Of a stretch of 33,946 bases of DNA, positions 22,956 through 31,057 are shown piece by piece. The position numbers and the translations under genes were made by a program. The notes under the pieces are model-generated. The model was not told where the DNA came from, ran no database searches, and saw only the letters and a list, made by a program, of their open reading frames with translations. Each line of letters starts with the position of its first letter. The first letter of the stretch is position 1. The stretch is from DAOPYE01 sp035352715 (GTDB lineage Bacteria > Acidobacteriota > Holophagae > Holophagales > Holophagaceae), in NCBI GenBank assembly GCA_035352715.1, contig DAOPYE010000021.1, forward strand, positions 1-33,946. The letters run 5' to 3'.

Positions 22956-23863
22956 GTCTGCTTGCGGTCGGAAGCCTAGCTTTTGATGATTTGGAGACCC
23001 CCTCTGGGCGTCAGAGCGATGTATTGGGTGGCTCCGTTTCCTATTTCTCACTGGCCGCGAGCCATTTCCACCCCGTTCAGGTCGTGGCCGTGGCGGGCGA
23101 GGATTTTGGCCCCGGTGAAAGGGCGATCTTCGAAGGGCGTCCCATTGATCTTGCTGGGCTTGAAACCAAGGCGGGCAAGTGCTTCCGCTGGAAGGGCGTC
23201 TATGGGGAAAACCTCAACGAGGCGATCACCCTTGAAACGCATCTGAATGTGTTTGAGACGTTCAATCCCCGCCTGCCCGAGGCTTTCCGCTCATCCGAGT
23301 TCCTGTTCCTTGGGAATATCGCACCCTCGTTGCAGATGCATGTTCTGGAGCAAATGGCGGCCCGACCGCGTTGGGTCGCGCTGGACACCATGAATTTCTG
23401 GATTCAGGGTTCCACCGAGGATCTGCGGCGGGTCCTGGCGAAGGTGGACATCCTCCTGGTGAATGAAACCGAGGCGCGCCTGCTGTCGGGCAAGCGACTG
23501 CTTCAGCATGCCTATCAGCGCATTCGCGAGATGGGCCCTCGTGTGCTTGTTGTCAAGCGAGGCGAGAACGGCGTCATGCTCTTTTCCGACGAAGGTCTGA
23601 AGCTGCTCCCGGCGTTCCCCGTGGAAAGCGTCGTGGATCCGACGGGAGCCGGAGATACCTTCGCCGGTGGCTTCCTGGGGCACCTTGCTTCCGTCGGGAA
23701 GCTGGATCTGGAAACGTGCCACGCGGCCGCGGCCATGGGCACCGTGATGGCCAGTTTCACCGTCGAGGATTTCGGCCTCCGGCGGCTTTCAAAGGCTTCT
23801 CGTTCTGAGATCGACTCCCGCTTGCGTGCTTTTTCAGGCATGATTCGAGTAGATAGATTATAA
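22952..23863 (+). CDS. PfkB-family carbohydrate/nucleoside kinase
   Basis: The 303-residue protein has the two PfkB signatures: a glycine-rich N-terminal GGSVSYFSLAAS and the C-terminal DPTGAGDTFAGGF, with catalytic base D235. NETEARLL (171-178) is the usual middle motif. Sugar specificity (ribose, fructose, adenosine and others) cannot be read from these motifs. It starts 4 bp inside the upstream Smr-like gene (ATGA), so the two are coupled. The gene ends just before a TATAAT box and the LysM gene. Confidence 0.85.
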   Translation: MSLLAVGSLAFDDLETPSGRQSDVLGGSVSYFSLAASHFHPVQVVAVAGEDFGPGERAIFEGRPIDLAGLETKAGKCFRWKGVYGENLNEAITLETHLNVFETFNPRLPEAFRSSEFLFLGNIAPSLQMHVLEQMAARPRWVALDTMNFWIQGSTEDLRRVLAKVDILLVNETEARLLSGKRLLQHAYQRIREMGPRVLVVKRGENGVMLFSDEGLKLLPAFPVESVVDPTGAGDTFAGGFLGHLASVGKLDLETCHAAAAMGTVMASFTVEDFGLRRLSKASRSEIDSRLRAFSGMIRVDRL

Positions 23864-23864
23864 T
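23859..23864 (+). promoter_or_regulatory. Possible -10 box for the LysM gene
   Basis: A perfect TATAAT overlaps the PfkB stop codon and lies 28 bp before ATG 23892. No convincing -35 box is found 16-18 bp upstream, so an activator or extended contact would be needed. The LysM gene may also be read from the upstream operon. Confidence 0.35.
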
Positions 23865-23891
23865 CCAGCCAGTTTTCCAAGGGAGAATGTG

Positions 23892-25052
23892 ATGCATAAG
23901 CGCCAATGGCTGCGTGCAGTGTCCATGACGTCGTGCCTTGCCTTGACATTGGCGGCCCAGGAGACTGTTCCGGCTCCATCCGCCGAAGCCAAGACGGGCC
24001 AAGTGGTCAAAGTGCCCGTTCACCGCTCCCGCTGGGATTATCCCAAGGAAATCACGATCCCAGAGAACACCCAGTTGCATGTCGTCGAGCGCGGCGACAC
24101 TTTCTGGGATCTGGGCAACAAGTATCTTGGGAACCCGTTTGCCTGGCCGCAGATCTGGGAACTCAACAAATGGGTGACGGATCCCCACTGGATCTACCCC
24201 GTCGATCATCTGCTGGTCCCCGGCGGCCGCCAGGCCGTCGTCCAGGGGGAGACTCCGGCGGAAGTGGCCAACGTCCAGCCCCGCCGTCATCTGTTCAACA
24301 AGCCCGTTCAGGATGAATACGCCTTCACCTTCCAGGACTTCATCCAGCTCCCCTATCTGGCAGCGAAGGGCGCTCCGGCGCACTTCAAGGAGATCGGGGC
24401 CGTCAAGATCGTTGATCGAAAGGTGTCAGATCGCAGTTTGATGGCCGATGGCGACGAGGTGTACCTGGACGGCGGCAGCTCCCGAGGTCTCAAGGTCGGG
24501 GATCGCCTGTTGGTTCTCAAGGTCGTCAAGACCCAGCTCTATGCCGCTTCCGACTTCCAGCATCAGAACAATCTGGGAGATGTCATCAAGCAGGTCGGTG
24601 TGGTCCGCGTCCTGCGGGCGGAATCCAACTCGGCGATCGGCGTCATCGAGAAGTCCATGGATGCGGTGGAAGTCGGCGATCATCTGGCACCCTTTGCGGA
24701 GCCCGCCAACCTCCTGACTCGCATGCGCACCGATATTGCTGAACCCGTTGCCATCCAGTCCCCTGCCGCCTCGGTCATTTACGTTGGCGAGAACCGATCC
24801 GTGAATGGCCCCGGGGAAATGCTGATCGTCAACAAGGGCGCCAAGGATGGCCTCCAGGTCGGCCAGGTGCTTCTGGCTGTTCGCAACCATGAATGGACCG
24901 TGGATCGGGATGATCGCGGTCGTGCCGTCAAGGGAAAGACGACAAGCTATCTGGGGCAGCTCATCGTGGTGAAGACGGAAGCGGCGTCCGCGACGTGTCG
25001 AGTGCTGCGATCCCTCCAGGAACTCGTCCCCAACGATATCGTCACCAAGTAG
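23892..25052 (+). CDS. Exported LysM-domain protein
   Basis: A signal peptide (about 1-22, ending TLAAQ) precedes a LysM domain (about 62-112: HVVERGDTFWDLGNKYLGNPFAWPQIW... LLVPG), which binds peptidoglycan or chitin-like glycans. The remaining 270 residues are beta-rich, with repeated turns such as GLKVGDRLLVL and GLQVGQVLLAV, resembling paired barrel-like domains often found in LysM proteins of Acidobacteriota. No catalytic domain is seen. I chose ATG 23892 over GTG 23889, with GGGAG 6 nt upstream. It probably anchors or organises envelope parts. Confidence 0.82.
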   Translation: MHKRQWLRAVSMTSCLALTLAAQETVPAPSAEAKTGQVVKVPVHRSRWDYPKEITIPENTQLHVVERGDTFWDLGNKYLGNPFAWPQIWELNKWVTDPHWIYPVDHLLVPGGRQAVVQGETPAEVANVQPRRHLFNKPVQDEYAFTFQDFIQLPYLAAKGAPAHFKEIGAVKIVDRKVSDRSLMADGDEVYLDGGSSRGLKVGDRLLVLKVVKTQLYAASDFQHQNNLGDVIKQVGVVRVLRAESNSAIGVIEKSMDAVEVGDHLAPFAEPANLLTRMRTDIAEPVAIQSPAASVIYVGENRSVNGPGEMLIVNKGAKDGLQVGQVLLAVRNHEWTVDRDDRGRAVKGKTTSYLGQLIVVKTEAASATCRVLRSLQELVPNDIVTK

Positions 25053-25069
25053 CTGAACGCGGAGCTATG

Positions 25070-25105
25070 CCTTGCAGGGGCTTCATCAACGAGCCTTCTG
25101 CAAGG
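25070..25105. terminator. Stem-loop between convergent LysM and rsmG genes
   Basis: CCTTGCAG (25070-25077) pairs perfectly with CTGCAAGG (25098-25105), with an inner GGCT/AGCC pair inside. It lies across the 3' end of rsmG and just after the LysM gene, so it may stop transcripts from both sides. There is no T run on either strand. Confidence 0.4.
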
Positions 25106-25679
25106 TCTGCTCCAGCACCAGGACGCAGCGCTGGCCTTTGGTTGGAAGCTCATAGGGATGCGCATGGCCCGTCCAGCCGGGCGGCAGCGTCTCCTTGTTC
25201 CATTCAGGGCCCTTGAGCAGCATCAGGGGGGCACCGGGAAGGGCGTGGCGCTCCCACCATGAAATCAGCAGTTCGGCGGTCCCTACAGCTTTGGCGGTGC
25301 CCATGGCGGCTTTGAGGCTTGGGAGTTCCTCCGCGCGGCCAGCGATGGGGATAAGGTTGTTCTGTCCCAGCTCCAGGGCGGCTTGCTTGAGGAAGGCGAG
25401 CTTCTTGTGGGATTTGTCCAGGGCCAAAACCTCGATATCCGGCCTCGCGCAGGCAAGGACGATGGCGGGGACGCCCATCCCTGTTCCGAAATCAACGACA
25501 CGGCTTCCTGGCGGGAGCGGTTCCAGGAACGGCAGCAGGGCGGCCGAGTCCAGGATCAGCTCCTCGAATCGGGCCTCGATGGGCAGTGCGGTAAGCGCGT
25601 GGATCTTGTTCCAGCGCTCAAGAAGTTCGAGGTATCGGTTCAAGGCTGGCAGAAGAGGCGCGGGAACATTTGGCTGCAT
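25086..25679 (-). CDS. rsmG: 16S rRNA (guanine527-N7)-methyltransferase RsmG
   Basis: The 197-residue SAM-dependent enzyme has the RsmG order: YLELLERWNKIHALTAL near the N-terminus, motif I DFGTGMGVPA (63-72), the acidic strand end VLALDKSHKKLAFL, and AKAVGTAELL where the family has RAV. It methylates G527 of 16S rRNA. ATG 25679 is the only good in-frame start giving normal length (about 200), though AAGG is only 1 nt away, so the ribosome site is poor. Usually found beside mnmG/parA; here it stands alone and converges with the LysM gene. Confidence 0.85.
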   Translation of the reverse strand: MQPNVPAPLLPALNRYLELLERWNKIHALTALPIEARFEELILDSAALLPFLEPLPPGSRVVDFGTGMGVPAIVLACARPDIEVLALDKSHKKLAFLKQAALELGQNNLIPIAGRAEELPSLKAAMGTAKAVGTAELLISWWERHALPGAPLMLLKGPEWNKETLPPGWTGHAHPYELPTKGQRCVLVLEQTLQKAR

Positions 25680-25832
25680 ACCTTCAGCATAAAGCGAGGC
25701 GTCCCATATGGCATGGGAATCCCTTTCACTGTTTGACGCAGTGGACAAAAACCCTCTGTTTTGCGCTGCCTTTCGCCTTTCAACCATTGGGGCCGGTCAG
25801 GGTGAAAATGAATCAAGGATCTTGGATAGGCA

Positions 25833-25861
25833 TTGACGGGAAAGGGAATTCGACGAATACT
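25833..25861 (+). promoter_or_regulatory. Sigma-70 promoter for ybeY
   Basis: TTGACG (25833-25838) and AATACT (25856-25861) are 17 bp apart, 33 bp before ATG 25894. The -35 matches five of six consensus bases and the -10 matches four. In the 214 bp between rsmG and ybeY this is the best pair I find on the plus strand. Confidence 0.5.
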
Positions 25862-25893
25862 CTTCGATATTGATTCAACCCATTGGGGGAGCA

Positions 25894-26649
25894 ATGCCTG
25901 AAGATACGAGCTCGTTTAAAATCGATTGGTCTTCTCGGAGCAAGTTGCGGGGGCCTGGGGACAAATCTCTTGGTGAGCTTCTCAAGCGTCTTCGGGATCG
26001 CTTTGCGCCCACGGCCCAGGGGCTTTCCATTTCCTATGTCGATGATCGGGTCATGAAAAAGCTCAATCGGGAACACCGGGGAATCAATCTCACCACGGAT
26101 GTCCTCAGTTTTCCCGCCGAACCGGAAAAAGGTGCCTTTCTGCATCTCGGCGATCTGGTTATTTGCCTGCCCGTTGCCGAGAAAATGGCCAAAAAAATGA
26201 AGGTGAGCCGTCGTCGTGAAATTGAGACCTTGGTAATCCATGGTTTCCTCCATTTGTGTGGCTACGATCACGAAAAGGACAAGGGCGAAATGCTGAGCCT
26301 CCAGGCCCAGCTCGAGCAGGAGTTGCTGGGTAAGGATCCACTCCGGATGAGCCTGAAGCGGGGACGCAAGCCCGGCAGCAAACTCAAGACATTGAAGAAT
26401 GGGGAGCGTGTGGTCGTTACGGGACGGGCTGCCACCGCCCTGGTCCGCAAGGAGAAAACGAAGAAGCTCAAGGCCAAGGCAACCAAGGCTGCGGTCAAAT
26501 CCGCGAAGAAGCCCAAGAAGGTTGTTGAAAAGAAACCGGTGGCCCGGAAGCCGAAAAAGGCTGCGACGCCGAAGCCTTCTGCTTCTGTTGCCAAGCGCGC
26601 TCCGCGGCGCGTGAAGGCGCCCCGGTTGCGGAGCGGCGTCATCGCTTGA
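25894..26649 (+). CDS. ybeY: Endoribonuclease YbeY with long basic C-terminal tail
   Basis: Residues 1-150 are a YbeY metalloprotein: the zinc motif HGFLHLCGYDH has H116, H120 and H126, and NREHRGINLTTDVLSFP is the conserved N-terminal block. YbeY matures 16S rRNA 3' ends and acts in ribosome quality control. Unlike standard YbeY (about 150-170 residues), this has about 95 extra residues (from about 155) rich in Lys, Ala, Pro and Arg, resembling bacterial histone-H1-like tails (KAKATKAAVKSAKKPKK), likely binding nucleic acid. TTG 25870 gives an eight-residue extension without ribosome site, so ATG 25894 is preferred (GGAG 2 nt upstream). Confidence 0.9.
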   Translation: MPEDTSSFKIDWSSRSKLRGPGDKSLGELLKRLRDRFAPTAQGLSISYVDDRVMKKLNREHRGINLTTDVLSFPAEPEKGAFLHLGDLVICLPVAEKMAKKMKVSRRREIETLVIHGFLHLCGYDHEKDKGEMLSLQAQLEQELLGKDPLRMSLKRGRKPGSKLKTLKNGERVVVTGRAATALVRKEKTKKLKAKATKAAVKSAKKPKKVVEKKPVARKPKKAATPKPSASVAKRAPRRVKAPRLRSGVIA

Positions 26650-26656
26650 CTTCTTG

Positions 26657-26686
26657 TTGGATCGCCCTGTTGGGCTTGGGTAGAAT
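26657..26686 (+). promoter_or_regulatory. Possible promoter for the TPR membrane protein gene
   Basis: TTGGAT (26657-26662) and TAGAAT (26681-26686) are 18 bp apart, just after the ybeY stop. The -10 matches five of six consensus bases, the -35 only three. The gene starts at GTG 26725. Confidence 0.4.
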
Positions 26687-26724
26687 GACCGTTTGCCCTC
26701 GACGGGGCAGGTAATGGAGCGTGT

Positions 26725-27444
26725 GTGATCAATCTCGCGTGGAGCCTCCTCCTGGCATTGGCGGTGGCTCTGCTGTCCAAGGTGCTGGCGATTTCGTTCT
26801 GGTTTGGCGTGCCTCTCGGCCTTCTGGCGGGTTTCGGCTTGTTCGTCTTCCTCGGGCGCAGAACCCGGAATGAGCTGGAGAGTATCTTCAACCGGGCTGC
26901 GGAACTGCTTCGCAAACAGCAGTTCGATTCGGCCATCGCCGTCATGAAAGAAGGCTACAAGCTCTCCGGCCGTCAGTTCATGATCAAGGGCTCCATCGAC
27001 GGCCAGATTGGTGTCGTGCAGTACCTGCGCAAGAAGAACGAAGAAGCCGAACCGCTGCTGCGTTCGGCCAGCATGCAGCACTACATCGCCAAGGCGATGC
27101 TGGGGATTCTCCAGTGGAAGCGCGGCGAGAAGGCGCAGGCCCGGAAGACCTTCGATCTGGCCTTGAAGGCCGGGAAGAAGGAAAGTCTGCTCTACGCGGT
27201 CTATGCCTACGTCCTCAATGAGATGTCCGACCGCAATGCCGCGATCGATATGCTCAACCGCGGGTTGAAGGCCTGCCAGGGAGATGAGCGACTGCTCAAC
27301 AACCGGAACCTGCTTCAGAACAACAAGCCCATGAAGATGAAGCTCTATGGCGAGCAGTGGTACCAGTTCATGCTGGAGCGCCCCATGCTGCGCCAGGAGC
27401 CGCCCCCCTATGCGAGAGTCTCGAAGCGGGCGTTGCGCGGGTAG
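26725..27444 (+). CDS. Membrane-anchored TPR-like protein, unknown function
   Basis: Two N-terminal hydrophobic segments (about 3-23 and 27-44) precede a soluble helical region with TPR-like helix pairs (for example FNRAAELLRKQQFDSAIAVMKEGYKL near 55-80 and AKAMLGILQWKRGEKAQARKTFDLAL near 122-147). Such proteins scaffold complexes at the membrane. Start GTG 26725 has GGAG 5-6 nt upstream. The C-terminus is basic. No partner is named by context: ybeY lies upstream, yebC downstream. I recognise no precise family. Confidence 0.75.
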   Translation: MINLAWSLLLALAVALLSKVLAISFWFGVPLGLLAGFGLFVFLGRRTRNELESIFNRAAELLRKQQFDSAIAVMKEGYKLSGRQFMIKGSIDGQIGVVQYLRKKNEEAEPLLRSASMQHYIAKAMLGILQWKRGEKAQARKTFDLALKAGKKESLLYAVYAYVLNEMSDRNAAIDMLNRGLKACQGDERLLNNRNLLQNNKPMKMKLYGEQWYQFMLERPMLRQEPPPYARVSKRALRG

Positions 27445-27505
27445 CCGCAGCCCGTTTTCGTCATTATCAAAGTCCCCGATTCCATTCGATTCAACGGAGT
27501 GATGC

Positions 27506-28237
27506 ATGTCCGGCCACAATAAATGGTCCACCATCAAGCACAAGAAGGGCGCCGCGGATGCCAAGCGCGGCAAGGCCTTCACGAAGATCCTCAAGGAGAT
27601 CACCGTTGCGGCTCGCTTGGGCGGTGGAGACGTCAATAGCAATCCACGCCTGCGCCTTGCGGTGGATCAGGCCAAAGCCAACAACATGCCGAAGGACAAC
27701 TGGGAGCGCGCCATCAAGAAGGGCACTGGCGAACTCGAGGGCGTGACCTATGAAGAAGTCACGTACGAGGCCTATGGTCCTGGCGGCAGCGCGTTCCTCA
27801 TCGAGGCGATGACGGATAACAAGAACCGCACCACGCCTGAGGTCCGCAGCTACTTCGCCAAGTTCGGGGGCGATCTGGGTGCCCAGGGCTCGGTGGCCTA
27901 CCTCTTCTCCAAGCAGGGCCAGATCGTGGTCGATTCCGAAGTCGCCGAGGACAGGGTGATGGAAATCGCTCTGGAGGCCGGTGCTGATGATGTGGCCGAC
28001 GAAGACGGCGCCTGGGTCATCAAGACCACGCCGGAGGGCTACCAGGCCGTCAAAGACGCCGTGGACGCCGCCAAGCTGCCCGTCATTGAGGCCAAGATCA
28101 TCATGGCCCCCAGCACCAGCACCGAGATCCCCGGTGACAAGCTCAAGAGCTTCCTGAAGCTGGTGGACATGCTGGAAGACAACGACGACATCCAGAACGT
28201 CTGGCACAACGCCGAATACGATGAGCCGGAAGATTAG
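27506..28237 (+). CDS. yebC: YebC/PmpR family regulator (TACO1 type)
   Basis: The 243-residue protein starts with the hallmark MSGHNKWSTIKHKKGAADAK and has the conserved DNWERAIKKGTGE and YEAYGPGGSA blocks. This widespread family has been described as a transcriptional regulator and, more recently, as a translation factor easing ribosome stalling at polyproline. GGAG lies 6 nt before ATG 27506. In many genomes yebC precedes ruvC; here a bidirectional hairpin and a minus-strand gene follow, so it ends its transcript. Confidence 0.95.
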   Translation: MSGHNKWSTIKHKKGAADAKRGKAFTKILKEITVAARLGGGDVNSNPRLRLAVDQAKANNMPKDNWERAIKKGTGELEGVTYEEVTYEAYGPGGSAFLIEAMTDNKNRTTPEVRSYFAKFGGDLGAQGSVAYLFSKQGQIVVDSEVAEDRVMEIALEAGADDVADEDGAWVIKTTPEGYQAVKDAVDAAKLPVIEAKIIMAPSTSTEIPGDKLKSFLKLVDMLEDNDDIQNVWHNAEYDEPED

Positions 28238-28252
28238 TTCGCAACAGGCTCT

Positions 28253-28286
28253 ATGAAAGCGCCGCCCATCGAGGCGGCGCTTTCAT
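28253..28286. terminator. Bidirectional terminator between yebC and the GT4 gene
   Basis: A 14-bp perfect stem, ATGAAAGCGCCGCC (28253-28266) with GGCGGCGCTTTCAT (28273-28286), has a 6-nt loop. Its A-rich left end and T-rich right end give TTTCAT after the stem core on both strands. It lies exactly between the two converging stops. Confidence 0.75.
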
Positions 28287-28287
28287 G

Positions 28288-29400
28288 TCAGGGAATCCAC
28301 GCGGCCACGGCATCCCGGAAAAGGGCGGCCGCATCGTAGTCTTTCGCCAAGCTGGCGGCCTGTTCGATTGCCAGGGCTTTTTGGGTCGCCCACGCCTCGG
28401 GGTCCCGGATTAGCGCCGCCGCGCGCTGGGCGGCGTCCTCGAGCAGGGCCGGAGCGATGGGTTGGCGATCATCGGGCTTGTGGATCAGCAGGCCTCCGCG
28501 CCCGTCCACAAGCTGGGTGCGGATGCCGCCGACCGTGGGCGCGATGATGGGGACGCCTCGCTCCATGGCCTCCAGCAGCGCAATGGGGAAGAACCCCTCG
28601 TTGCGGCTGGTCATGGCGTACAGATCTAGCGCTATGAACGCCTGGGCCAGGCGCGGCAGCGGGCCCGTGCGGCGCACGCGCGCTGCCAGGGGCGAATGGG
28701 CGAGCGCCGCATCCAGGCTGTCTTGCGCGTGGCGGTCTTCCCGGCCCGCAAGCAGCACATGGATCTCCCGCCCCAGGGCGCGTTCCAGGGATTCGCTCAA
28801 GGCGATGACGGCAGCGGGATCCTTGCGTCGGTCCATCTGTCCGGCGTATCCGACCACGAAGGCGTCCTCGGGCAGGCCCAGCTCGCGCCGGGCGGCGCGT
28901 TTCTCCTCGGCCGTGGGGGGCAGGGCGCCTTGTCGCGGATAGACCGGGTGGATGAGCGAGCAGGGCTGATCGCCCAGGCATTTCCGAACCGCATCCTCAA
29001 AAGCCCAGGTGATGATCCAGCGGTCTACGCGCCTGCGGATGGCGCGGTATTTGGCCAGATGCCGCTCGTAGTGCTCGTGCAGGGTCACGACCGTGGGGAT
29101 GCGCCGCCCGACCCATGGCAGAGCCCGCTGAACGCCCTTGTGATTGCACAGCACCAGCAGGTCCGGTCGGGCGCGCCTCAGCCAGCGCCAGGCGCCGAAG
29201 GCTCCGGGCAGGTGCAGCACGGTCTCCACATGGGGATTGCGCTCCCGGAGTTCGGCTTCGATGTCTCGCCGATCCGGTTCCTTGTTGAACAGGATGGAAA
29301 CCCGAACGGGCAGCTCTGCCAGGGCGGCCACCTGCTCGATGAGCACGCGCTCGCCGCCGCCGAAGCTGAGTTTGCGATGTGCGAAGACCACATGCTTCAC
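28288..29400 (-). CDS. Glycosyltransferase family 4
   Basis: The 370-residue GT-B protein has the GT4 plan: N-terminal FAHRKLSFGGGERVLIEQVAALA (donor/acceptor-side glycine loop), then a Rossmann-like second half with VVGYAGQMDRRKDPAAVI and the E-x7-E motif in SRNEGFFPIALLEAMERGVPIIA. It likely adds a sugar to LPS, O-antigen or exopolysaccharide; donor and acceptor are unknown. I prefer GTG 29400, preceded by GGGGG; ATG 29412 and an ATGATG at 29421-29424 are in frame but lack a ribosome site. It is divergent from the sigma-54 activator, 64 bp away. Confidence 0.85.
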   Translation of the reverse strand: MKHVVFAHRKLSFGGGERVLIEQVAALAELPVRVSILFNKEPDRRDIEAELRERNPHVETVLHLPGAFGAWRWLRRARPDLLVLCNHKGVQRALPWVGRRIPTVVTLHEHYERHLAKYRAIRRRVDRWIITWAFEDAVRKCLGDQPCSLIHPVYPRQGALPPTAEEKRAARRELGLPEDAFVVGYAGQMDRRKDPAAVIALSESLERALGREIHVLLAGREDRHAQDSLDAALAHSPLAARVRRTGPLPRLAQAFIALDLYAMTSRNEGFFPIALLEAMERGVPIIAPTVGGIRTQLVDGRGGLLIHKPDDRQPIAPALLEDAAQRAAALIRDPEAWATQKALAIEQAASLAKDYDAAALFRDAVAAWIP

Positions 29401-29464
29401 GGGATCCCCCATTCGGATCATCATAAGGGCATCGCGCCCCGCGGCTTCATTTGGATGTCCTCGA

Positions 29465-30922
29465 ATGCCATCGGCCAAAGCCCTCAAATCCGTCCTGCTC
29501 CTGGAAGATGAAGCCAGCTTTCGGGACATCCTGCAGATTGGCCTTTCTCCCGAAGGCTTCGATATTGTCGCCGTCGGGACCCTGGCGGAAGCCAAGGGAA
29601 TTCTTTCAGAGCGCCGCGTCGATGCGATCGTGTCCGATCTCCGCCTGACGGATGGCAGCGGCATTGAGCTGCTGATCTGGATGAAGGATCAAGGCCTGGA
29701 GATCCCCGTGGTGATCATGACGGCCTTCGCCACCACGGAAACGACCGTGCAGGCGCTGAACCTGGGCGCCGTGGACTTTCTCACCAAGACTAAGAACGAT
29801 ATCCAGGAGATCACCAAGGTGCTGAAGGGCATCTTCGCGGTCTCCGAGCCCTCGGTGAGCGGCTACGAAGGGGCCGAAATCGGTGAGCTGGTGGGTGTGG
29901 GGCCGACCATCCGCAAGATCCAGGCGTTGATCGGCAAGGTGGCGCGCGTGGATGCGACGGTGCTGGTGACCGGGGAAAGCGGCACGGGCAAAGAGGTGGT
30001 CGCTCGCCTTATCCACCGCTATTCGGATCGCGCGCATGGGCCGTTCGTGGCAGTGAACTGCGGCGCGCTGCCAGAAAACCTCCTGGAATCCGAGCTCTTC
30101 GGATACGAGAAGGGCGCCTTCACGGGGGCCACAGGATCCAAGTGCGGCTTGTTCGAGGAAGCCGCGGGTGGCGTGCTCTTCCTGGATGAGATCGGGGAAA
30201 TTCCCCTGCCGCTGCAGGTAAAGCTGTTGAGAGCGCTCCAGGAAAGGCGTGTGCGCCGCCTGGGGGACACGCGCGAACGGGCGGTGGATGTCCGCATCAT
30301 CTGCGCCACCAATCGCGATTTGCGCGCCCAGGCCGAATCCGGCAAGTTCCGCGAAGATCTTTTCTACCGTCTGAACATCCTTCACCTTGAACTTCCGCCG
30401 CTGCGGGAGCGCCGGGAAGACCTGCCGGTCCTGGTGGATCATTTCCTGGCTCGTTTCGCGCGCAAGCTGGGCAAGCCGGTCATGAGGTTTTCCGAGGACG
30501 CCCTGGAGCTACTGAATCACTACCCGTTCCGCGGCAACGTGCGCGAGCTGGAAAACCTGGTGGAGCGCTGCGTGGCCCTGAATTCGGGCGGGGCCATCGG
30601 CAGGGATTTGTTCCCGGATTCACTGCTGCTGGAAGCAGAAGGCCGTTCGCTTCCTGGTGCCAGGGCCGCCAGCGTCCAGATCCCCGAAGCCGGGTTTGAT
30701 CTGGAGGCCTGGCTCAGCGCCCTCAAGGGGCATCTGATGTTCAAGGCGTTGGAGCGCGCTGAGCAGAACCGGACCCGGGCGGCGAGAATCCTGGGCATGA
30801 GCTTTCGCGCCTACCGATACTGGCTCCAGGAACTGGGCGGCGTGAAGGCGCTCCCATCCAACTTTCCCTTTCCCGAGGATTTCCCCCCGACCGCAGCGGA
30901 AGAGAACGAGTCCGAGGGGTGA
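29465..30922 (+). CDS. NtrC-family sigma-54-dependent response regulator (PilR-like)
   Basis: The 485-residue protein has a receiver (about 8-125; acidic E14-D15, phospho-acceptor D58 in SDLRLTDGSG, K108 but in TKTK, not KPF). An AAA+ domain follows, with Walker A GESGTGKE (170-177), GAFTGA (217-222, sigma-54 contact) and a DEIGE Walker B. It ends with a Fis-type helix-turn-helix (about NRTRAARILGMSFRAYRYWLQ). It activates sigma-54 promoters after phosphorylation. The cognate kinase is absent here. The start has no clear ribosome site. Adjacency to a pseudopilin gene suggests PilR-like pilin control; the outer-membrane gene promoter at 21928-21943 could be another target. Confidence 0.9.
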   Translation: MPSAKALKSVLLLEDEASFRDILQIGLSPEGFDIVAVGTLAEAKGILSERRVDAIVSDLRLTDGSGIELLIWMKDQGLEIPVVIMTAFATTETTVQALNLGAVDFLTKTKNDIQEITKVLKGIFAVSEPSVSGYEGAEIGELVGVGPTIRKIQALIGKVARVDATVLVTGESGTGKEVVARLIHRYSDRAHGPFVAVNCGALPENLLESELFGYEKGAFTGATGSKCGLFEEAAGGVLFLDEIGEIPLPLQVKLLRALQERRVRRLGDTRERAVDVRIICATNRDLRAQAESGKFREDLFYRLNILHLELPPLRERREDLPVLVDHFLARFARKLGKPVMRFSEDALELLNHYPFRGNVRELENLVERCVALNSGGAIGRDLFPDSLLLEAEGRSLPGARAASVQIPEAGFDLEAWLSALKGHLMFKALERAEQNRTRAARILGMSFRAYRYWLQELGGVKALPSNFPFPEDFPPTAAEENESEG

Positions 30923-31057
30923 CGGGGCTTGGCGGACCTGGATCACGATTCCTTGTAATTTCCTCGCTTTATGGCAGACTGTGATGCTCGGGAACCTCTC
31001 GCGGGCTCCTGTGTCTATTTGTCCTCAACCCTTTTCGCTGCTTTTGCGAGCCCTTTC

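Noticed and set aside
29144..29464. 107-codon N-terminal extension of the sigma-54 activator
   Set aside because: It runs opposite the GT4 gene, has shadow composition, and the receiver begins normally right after ATG 29465.
30960..30990. Sigma-54-like site TGGCA...TGCT before the pseudopilin gene
   Set aside because: GG and GC are 11 nt apart instead of 10, which normally abolishes recognition, and other consensus bases are missing.
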